Program-made: the position numbers and the translations under genes
Notes under the pieces: generated by a model
What the model was told of the DNA's origin: nothing
The model's input: the letters and a program-made list of their open reading frames with translations, nothing else
The model's database searches: none
Source of the DNA: Clostridiales bacterium
GTDB lineage: Bacteria; Bacillota; Clostridia; Caldicoprobacterales; DTU083
Assembly (NCBI GenBank): GCA_012512335.1
Contig: JAAZEK010000273.1
Coordinates: forward strand, 1 to 6,843
DNA length: 6,843 nt
Direction of reading: 5' to 3'
Shown: positions 1 through 3,465 of the stretch, in pieces
Layout of the letters: each line of letters starts with the position of its first letter
Numbering within the stretch: position 1 is the stretch's first letter

Positions 1-908
1 GGCAGACTGGAAAAACGGAACACATAGTGGAGTATCGTTCTGTAATCGATGGAATTTTAGAATGGTTCCATAAGCATGTTGGGAAAAGTGGACTAGTCGA
101 AGACTTGGAATTCTGGCCTTTTGTAGACTGGGTAAATGGATGGGATAAAGGGGTTCCGCCAGCAGTAGAAAAGGGACCAGCTACCATTCACAGTCTGATG
201 TACGTAGCAGGGCTTCAAGCAGCTGCTAGACTAAATGATTTGACCGAAAGAAAGTTCATGGCTGCTGAATACGAAAAGCGGGCTAAAGCAATTTTGCAAG
301 AGGTCGAGATTTCCTGTTGGGATGACGCCAACGGTCTTTTCCGTGAAGGGCCAAAATTTGAAAGATTCAGTCAACACGATCAGGTTTGGGCAGTGCTTAC
401 AGGGCTAGTAAAAGGAAAACGCGGTAAAAGCGTTATGAAAAAATCTCTGGCTTTGGATGATATTGATATTTGCTCATACTCTATGAAGTTTTATCTCATG
501 CGAGCGTTGGAAATGACTGGTATGTACGATAGAAGTGAAGTAATATGGGATGATTGGAAAGAAATGCTAAGCCAGCATCTAACTACCTGTCCTGAAGATA
601 ATGTGAACATGCGTAGCGATTGTCACGGCTGGAGCGCATTGGCTTTGTATGAATTTACACGCTGTATTCTAGGGGTGAAGCCTTTGGAACCAGGCTGGAC
701 TAAGATTGGAATCGAACCTCAGGTGCTTTCTCTCCCGGATTTTTCGGGTAGTGTTATTACTCCTAAAGGAACGGTGCAGGTTAGCTGGAAGCGAGGTTCA
801 GGACATTTTACTATATCAGGTCAGGTGCCAGATAATGTACCTGTTGAGCTCAGTTTGCCTGATGGAACCAAGCAATTGTATCTCCATGGTGGAGCATTTG
901 AGTTTTGA
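1..908 (+). CDS. Alpha-L-rhamnosidase-like glycoside hydrolase (GH78 type), C-terminal part, 5' end outside window
   Basis: The reading frame is open to base 1 (first full codon at 3), so the GTG at 27 is an internal Val and not the start; about 302 residues are visible. Family knowledge: GH78 enzymes cleave terminal alpha-L-rhamnose from plant glycosides and polysaccharides using an (alpha/alpha)6 barrel followed by a C-terminal beta domain. Seen here: barrel helices with a DLEFWPFVDWVNGWD segment (102-146), a CPEDNVNMRSDCHGWSA segment (588-638) typical of the end of the barrel, then a beta-rich tail with the GVKPLEPGWTKIGIEP pattern (675-722) and a TPKGTVQVSW strand pair, matching the Bac_rhamnosid6H and Bac_rhamnosid_C layout. 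Glu 594-596 sits where the catalytic base is often found, but I cannot confirm this. The main acidic catalytic cluster would lie upstream, outside the window. No signal peptide can be judged. Substrate is inferred from family only; other GH78-like activities are possible. Confidence 0.82.
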   Translation, partial: QTGKTEHIVEYRSVIDGILEWFHKHVGKSGLVEDLEFWPFVDWVNGWDKGVPPAVEKGPATIHSLMYVAGLQAAARLNDLTERKFMAAEYEKRAKAILQEVEISCWDDANGLFREGPKFERFSQHDQVWAVLTGLVKGKRGKSVMKKSLALDDIDICSYSMKFYLMRALEMTGMYDRSEVIWDDWKEMLSQHLTTCPEDNVNMRSDCHGWSALALYEFTRCILGVKPLEPGWTKIGIEPQVLSLPDFSGSVITPKGTVQVSWKRGSGHFTISGQVPDNVPVELSLPDGTKQLYLHGGAFEF

Positions 909-966
909 TGTGACATATATTCAGGCAGACGACTCTGTTTCGCAGTGAATTAAATTAGCAGAAAAG

Positions 967-1000
967 AAAAAGGAGATTGTTTATGCACAATCTCCTTTTT
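967..1000. terminator. Rho-independent terminator after the GH78 gene, probably bidirectional
   Basis: A perfect 13-bp inverted repeat pairs AAAAAGGAGATTG (967-979) with CAATCTCCTTTTT (988-1000) around an 8-base spacer, whose outer T and A can add another pair. The 3' arm ends in five Ts, and by symmetry the minus strand also ends in Ts. It lies 58 bases after the GH78 stop codon. It can also stop minus-strand transcription coming from the DUF1292 gene, whose own downstream sequence shows no other clear terminator. Confidence 0.9.
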
Positions 1001-1087
1001 AAAATCTCTTCACATTATACACATTTTCCGTAACAGGATTTCATCGCCTAGCTTAAAATTTTAGATCTAGCCTTACGCTCTACTCTT

Positions 1088-1118
1088 GTTACAGTTCACA
1101 CCAAAATAATAAATCATA
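1088..1118. repeat. 31-base direct repeat, copy 1
   Basis: This copy matches 1576-1606 at 28 of 31 positions (differences at repeat positions 6, 13 and 14). The last 17 bases are identical and include AAAATAATAAATCATA. It lies 33 bases past the 3' end of the minus-strand DUF1292 gene. It is followed by TGGAAGAAGGCTTTGCAGGAA (1119-1139), a string of a kind I recall from clostridial intergenic regions; that recollection is unverified. See the finding for possible meanings. Confidence 0.7.
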
Positions 1119-1151
1119 TGGAAGAAGGCTTTGCAGGAACGATTATCAATC

Positions 1152-1544
1152 CTACTCTTCATCGTCATCGTCGTAATCATCATCGTCATTATATAAATCA
1201 TTAATAGTTTCTATTAGCTCATCCATTTTATCTTCATCAACTGGCACATACTTTTCTTCATCGCCATCAATAACTACCTTCATAAGATAAATGTCTTTTT
1301 CTATGCTGCCACAATGACAATCGTCACAATCGTGGTCATGCTCGTGGTCACAATCATGATCATGCTCGTCGTCATGAGTCTCATCGTAGTCCTCGTCCTC
1401 ATAATCCTCGTCTTCGTCCTCATCATCGTCAATTGTCGCCAGCATGACATATTCTTCATCATCATGCTCAAAGTAATCTAAAATCTCTAATTGAATCTCC
1501 TGACCTTCTTCATCATTGAAAACCAGAATATCTCTTTCTTCCAT
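1152..1544 (-). CDS. DUF1292 family acidic protein with His/Cys-rich insert
   Basis: This 130-residue protein starts at ATG 1544, 7 bases after a GGAGGG site at 1552-1557. A longer frame opening at TTG 1559 would translate the ribosome site itself and is rejected. Residues 3-37 (DILVFNDEEGQEIQLEILDY onward) and 82-118 (strands KDIYLMKVVIDG and EEKYVPVDEDK, then a short helix) look like the two halves of DUF1292, a small Firmicutes family of unknown function (YrzB-like). Between them is an insert of about 42 residues: first a D/E/Y-rich stretch (39-55), then a segment at 57-78 with 7 His and 4 Cys, including HDHDCD twice (61-66, 69-74) and a final CDDCHC. The C-terminus (119-130) is almost all Asp/Glu. 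There is no signal peptide or membrane segment, so it is probably cytoplasmic. The gene stands alone, divergent from the Crp/Fnr gene. Metal binding is an inference from composition only. Confidence 0.85.
   Translation of the reverse strand: MEERDILVFNDEEGQEIQLEILDYFEHDDEEYVMLATIDDDEDEDEDYEDEDYDETHDDEHDHDCDHEHDHDCDDCHCGSIEKDIYLMKVVIDGDEEKYVPVDEDKMDELIETINDLYNDDDDYDDDDEE
1311..1376 (-). other. His/Cys/Asp-rich putative metal-binding segment inside the DUF1292 protein
   Basis: This encodes residues 57-78 of the DUF1292 protein: 7 His, 4 Cys and mostly Asp/Glu between them, with two copies of HDHDCD and a closing CDDCHC. Alternating His-Asp with paired Cys is typical of Zn, Ni or Cu sequestering tails in other families. 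In the DNA it appears as short GTC/ATG-type imperfect repeats, which follow from the codon content and are not a separate repeat element. Confidence 0.6.
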
Positions 1545-1575
1545 AGGAAATCCCTCCAATTCATAATAATAGTTA

Positions 1576-1606
1576 GTTACTGTTCACGTCAAAATAATAA
1601 ATCATA
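1576..1606. repeat. 31-base direct repeat, copy 2
   Basis: This is the partner of 1088-1118, 488 bases away, with 28 of 31 identical. It lies in the leader of the minus-strand DUF1292 gene, 31 bases upstream of its start codon. Its AAAATAATAAAT part (1591-1602) is also one arm of a hairpin with 1617-1628. After the shared block both copies carry TGGAA and later TTGCAG, but the bases between differ. Confidence 0.7.
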
Positions 1607-1628
1607 ACTGGAACATATTTATTATTTT
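1591..1628. repeat. AT-rich inverted repeat in the DUF1292 upstream region
   Basis: A perfect 12-bp inverted repeat pairs AAAATAATAAAT (1591-1602) with ATTTATTATTTT (1617-1628) around a 14-base spacer. All pairs are A-T, so the hairpin is weak. It could act as a weak terminator or simply be an AT-rich promoter element. It overlaps the candidate -10 of the minus-strand promoter, so the complete hairpin would not form in that transcript. Confidence 0.5.
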
Positions 1629-1649
1629 CATTGCAGTAAGCGGTAACAA
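1621..1649 (-). promoter_or_regulatory. Candidate sigma-A promoter for the DUF1292 gene
   Basis: On the minus strand, TTGTTA (1649-1644) is followed after 17 bases by AATAAT (1626-1621), a 4/6 and 5/6 match to the consensus. Predicted start is near 1614, giving a leader of about 70 bases that contains repeat copy 2. The -35 lies inside the left half of the 26-base dyad, so a protein bound there would block it. A rival, TTGACG (1592-1587) with TATTAT, would leave almost no leader before the ribosome site. Confidence 0.4.
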
Positions 1650-1666
1650 TAGGTATATTGTAACCG
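1641..1666. promoter_or_regulatory. 26-base dyad, candidate operator between divergent genes
   Basis: The left arm CGGTAACAATA (1641-1651) and right arm TATTGTAACCG (1656-1666) pair at 10 of 11 positions around the 4-base centre GGTA; the single mismatch is A against A. The length and symmetry suit a dimeric repressor. It overlaps the candidate -35 of the DUF1292 promoter and lies about 110 bases upstream of the candidate -10 of the Crp/Fnr gene. I do not recognise the cognate regulator. Confidence 0.5.
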
Positions 1667-1751
1667 AAATTTTATTGACATACAATGTTTTTTCAAGTGA
1701 AAATATGATATCATTATTCTTGTATGTTGCTGTTAATTTTATGCAGTGACT

Positions 1752-1778
1752 TTGCATAGCCTTGGATAGTAGTATAAT
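1752..1778 (+). promoter_or_regulatory. Candidate promoter for the Crp/Fnr-pspC operon
   Basis: A perfect -10 TATAAT lies at 1773-1778. The best upstream match, TTGCAT (1752-1757), has only a 15-base spacer, so the -35 is weak and the promoter may need an activator. Predicted start near 1785 gives a leader of about 35 bases. A perfect TTGACA at 1675-1680 has no -10 at a workable distance and is not used here. Confidence 0.5.
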
Positions 1779-1819
1779 TAGTATTAGCTGGTAAATATAA
1801 TTTTATAGGTGAAAATGTA

Positions 1820-2500
1820 ATGGACAGAATTGAATTTTTAAAGAAAATTCCATACTTCGAAGGTATATCGAATACTGAGCTTAAAGCTATTGCCGATGTT
1901 ATGAATGAACGTAATGTTACTAGAGGAGAAATTCTCTTTATGGAAGGCGAGTTTGGTGAAGCTGTTCATTTTGTTATGAAGGGTAGGGTTAAAATCTTCA
2001 AAACATCAGAAGATGGCAGAGAACACATTCTTTACATAGCTCTTCCAGGCGACATATTTGCAGAGGTTATTTTATTTAATGAGGTAAACTATCCAGCTAC
2101 TGCTGAGGTAATGGAAGATGCCAGAATTGCTATTATCCGAAATGCGGATCTGGAGAAGGTTTTGAAGGATCATCCAGCTATGGCGGTTGCTATAATTAAA
2201 GTGCTTAACAAACGGCTGATTGATGCTCAACAACAGGTTAAAAGTCTTGCCCTCCACAATACCCATGGAAGAACTGCTGAAATGCTAATTAAGCTAGCTA
2301 TGGATCATGGCATGGAAACTACCAAGGGAATTGAATTGGACCTAGTTGTATCCAGGCAGGAATTAGCTAATATGGTAGGTACTACCCGTGAAACTGTTAC
2401 AAGGGTTCTAATGGCATTTAAGAAATATAAACTAATCGAGATTGATCGAAATACAATCTACATTACAAATCCTGAGAAGCTAAAAGAGTGGATTACATGA
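1820..2500 (+). CDS. Crp/Fnr-family transcriptional regulator
   Basis: This 226-residue cytoplasmic DNA-binding protein starts at ATG 1820, 8 bases after AGGTG. Residues 10-115 form a cyclic-nucleotide-binding-type beta roll (GEILFMEGE at 36-44, GRVKIF at 55-60, PGDIFAEVILF at 76-86). Residues 116-145 form the dimer helix, and 150-220 the winged helix with recognition helix TTRETVTRVL at 188-197. There is no Cys anywhere, so it cannot carry the oxygen-sensing Fe-S cluster of FNR. Where E. coli CRP has Arg-Ser for cAMP, this protein has Pro92-Ala93-Thr94, so cAMP is an unlikely ligand. The recognition helix keeps the CRP-type Arg190, Glu191 and Arg195, which predicts TGTGA-like half-sites; no such pair is visible in the upstream regions of this operon or of pflB. 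It probably forms an operon with the PspC gene 40 bases downstream. The ligand and targets are unknown. Confidence 0.93.
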   Translation: MDRIEFLKKIPYFEGISNTELKAIADVMNERNVTRGEILFMEGEFGEAVHFVMKGRVKIFKTSEDGREHILYIALPGDIFAEVILFNEVNYPATAEVMEDARIAIIRNADLEKVLKDHPAMAVAIIKVLNKRLIDAQQQVKSLALHNTHGRTAEMLIKLAMDHGMETTKGIELDLVVSRQELANMVGTTRETVTRVLMAFKKYKLIEIDRNTIYITNPEKLKEWIT

Positions 2501-2540
2501 TAACAATTTATTTTTGAAATAATAAAACGGAGGTTTTGAA

Positions 2541-3020
2541 ATGAGTAAAAGGCTTTACCGGTCCAATAATCAGAAAGTGTTAGCAGGTGTTTGTGGAGGC
2601 TTGTCTGAGTACTTTAATGTTGATGTCACTATCATTCGTCTTATTTGGGTTTTGGCATTTTTCGCATGGGGAATAGGTTTTTTGGTTTACATAATATCTG
2701 CTATTATTATTCCTACTGCAGCGAATGAAGCAAGTGCTGAAGGAACCAATGAAGGAACCATTATAACAGATGAGGACGGAAATCAAACCTTTGTACCTAA
2801 CGAACCTAAAAGCCAGGATGTACATCAAAATGATTCAACAGACAAGAATAACTCTCTTCTATTTATCGGAGGGGCAATGGTTATTGTTGGAATCTTAATA
2901 CTAATGGATAAGTATATTCCTTTCCGCGAAATTTTTCGCTCTATTAGAGGTTATGGATGGCCGATAATGTTGGTGGTTGTAGGAACTCTCATTGTAATAA
3001 GTTCCGTAAGAAAAAAATAA
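2541..3020 (+). CDS. PspC-domain membrane protein
   Basis: This 159-residue protein starts at ATG 2541, 7 bases after GGAGG (2529-2533). Residues 3-58 are a PspC domain: the N-terminal KRLYRSNNQKVLAGVCGGLSEYF pattern (residues 4-25) followed by a long hydrophobic helix (about 32-58). A polar, acidic linker (59-104) follows. Two further membrane helices lie at about 105-122 and 138-155, and the protein ends in basic RKK. The C-terminal helix pair resembles the small membrane domains often joined to PspC in Firmicutes (LiaF/DUF5668-like). Family knowledge: PspC proteins act in envelope-stress sensing in Proteobacteria; in Firmicutes the role is mostly unstudied. Its position behind a Crp/Fnr regulator suggests co-transcription and perhaps membrane association of that regulator, but this is inference. 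The similarity to PspC is strong; the function is not known. Confidence 0.9.
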   Translation: MSKRLYRSNNQKVLAGVCGGLSEYFNVDVTIIRLIWVLAFFAWGIGFLVYIISAIIIPTAANEASAEGTNEGTIITDEDGNQTFVPNEPKSQDVHQNDSTDKNNSLLFIGGAMVIVGILILMDKYIPFREIFRSIRGYGWPIMLVVVGTLIVISSVRKK

Positions 3021-3057
3021 GCTGTTAACCTAACTTAGACTATAATTTAACAATCAT

Positions 3058-3134
3058 AATCGAGCTAAAAGTGTATATTTTTTGTTTTTTGAATTAAAAG
3101 CAAAATTAACTATCATTTTGAGCTTGATTTTTTT
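3058..3134 (+). terminator. Possible terminator or long imperfect hairpin after the PspC gene
   Basis: AATCGAGCT (3058-3066) can pair with AGCTTGATT (3121-3129), with one G-T pair, and the stem continues inward through AAA/TTT after one mismatch. A run of seven Ts (3128-3134) follows. The large loop contains a second A/T hairpin (TTTTGTTTTT against AAAAGCAAAA). The T run and position 38 bases after the PspC stop suit a terminator for the Crp/Fnr-pspC operon, but the long loop makes this a weak example. Confidence 0.4.
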
Positions 3135-3161
3135 ATGCATTTCTTTAACTTATTTCTAGCT

Positions 3162-3193
3162 AGGGCTATAGTTGAACAGGCAACTAAAGCCCT
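3162..3193. repeat. Strong 12-bp hairpin upstream of pfl, without a T run
   Basis: AGGGCT (3162-3167) pairs with AGCCCT (3188-3193), and TAGTTG (3169-3174) pairs with CAACTA (3181-3186). One A-A mismatch separates the two stem blocks and AACAGG is the loop. Neither strand has a T run after it, so it is not an ordinary intrinsic terminator. It lies about 90 bases upstream of the -35 of the first pfl promoter. It might protect the 3' end of the upstream mRNA, or be part of a DNA site or small RNA. Confidence 0.6.
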
Positions 3194-3284
3194 CTCCATG
3201 CTGTTATATATGTACCATGGTTAAATAAAGAAAACAAGTGTCTATCAATATTTAATTTTATAGAGTAACAAACTTGAATAAACC

Positions 3285-3313
3285 TTGATTTGTTGCGCTA
3301 ACGGCGTTATAAT
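3285..3313 (+). promoter_or_regulatory. pflB promoter P1
   Basis: TTGATT (3285-3290), an exact 17-base spacer and perfect TATAAT (3308-3313) make this the best sigma-A promoter in the window. Predicted start is near 3320, giving a leader of about 145 bases before the pflB start. The Rex-type operator begins about 14 bases after this start point, so a bound repressor would block promoter escape or early elongation. Confidence 0.75.
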
Positions 3314-3333
3314 ATATATAGTGTATAAGAATT

Positions 3334-3351
3334 TTGTTAGCTTTTTAACAA
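3334..3351. promoter_or_regulatory. Rex-type operator in the pflB leader
   Basis: TTGTTAGCTTTTTAACAA has perfect 6-base arms, TTGTTA and TAACAA, separated by 6 bases. It matches 13 of the 14 fixed positions of the Rex consensus TTGTTAANNNNTTAACAA. Family knowledge: Rex is the redox repressor of Gram-positive bacteria; it binds such sites at low NADH/NAD+ and leaves them when NADH rises, and pfl genes are known Rex targets in several Firmicutes. No rex gene is in this window. Confidence 0.75.
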
Positions 3352-3394
3352 TGATAACTGTACCATCTGTTTCACTAACTTATTCAAGAAATAC

Positions 3395-3424
3395 TTGGTT
3401 TCTAATGAAGAGACTGGGTATAAT
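3395..3424 (+). promoter_or_regulatory. pflB promoter P2 candidate
   Basis: TTGGTT (3395-3400), an 18-base spacer and perfect TATAAT (3419-3424) lie downstream of the Rex-type site. Predicted start near 3431 leaves a leader of about 35 bases to the pflB start. The operator would lie far upstream of this promoter, so P2 could provide Rex-independent basal expression. Confidence 0.5.
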
Positions 3425-3465
3425 ATATTTAATGGAGAGCATTATTGGAAAAGGAGAGGTTGTCC

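Noticed and set aside
706..948. Plus-strand ORF overlapping the end of the GH78 gene
   Set aside because: It is an out-of-frame shadow of a well-supported coding region with no ribosome site or recognisable domain. The other out-of-frame ORFs inside the Crp/Fnr, PspC, pflB and pflA genes were rejected for the same reason.
1311..1440. Tandem trinucleotide-like DNA repeats or CRISPR-like array
   Set aside because: The repetition reflects Asp/Glu/His codons of the DUF1292 protein; there are no regular spacers.
1545..1559. N-terminal extension of the DUF1292 protein starting at TTG 1559
   Set aside because: The extra five codons translate the GGAGGG ribosome site itself; the ATG at 1544 is correctly spaced from it.
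1675..1680. Perfect TTGACA as -35 of a promoter for the Crp/Fnr gene
   Set aside because: No acceptable -10 lies 16-18 bases downstream; the nearest TATGAT is 23 bases away.
1705..1714. 10-base palindrome ATGATATCAT as an operator
   Set aside because: It is short and AT-rich in an AT-rich spacer, with no match to a known site; chance is a sufficient explanation.
3267..3294. AACAAA and TTTGTT inverted arms around the P1 -35 as a second Rex site
   Set aside because: The arms are 16 bases apart, not 6, and differ from the Rex half-site, so a Rex dimer should not bind there.
3445..3465. Seven-residue N-terminal extension of PflB from TTG 3445
   Set aside because: It includes the AAGGAGAGG ribosome site; ATG 3466 has proper spacing and gives a normal PFL N-terminus.
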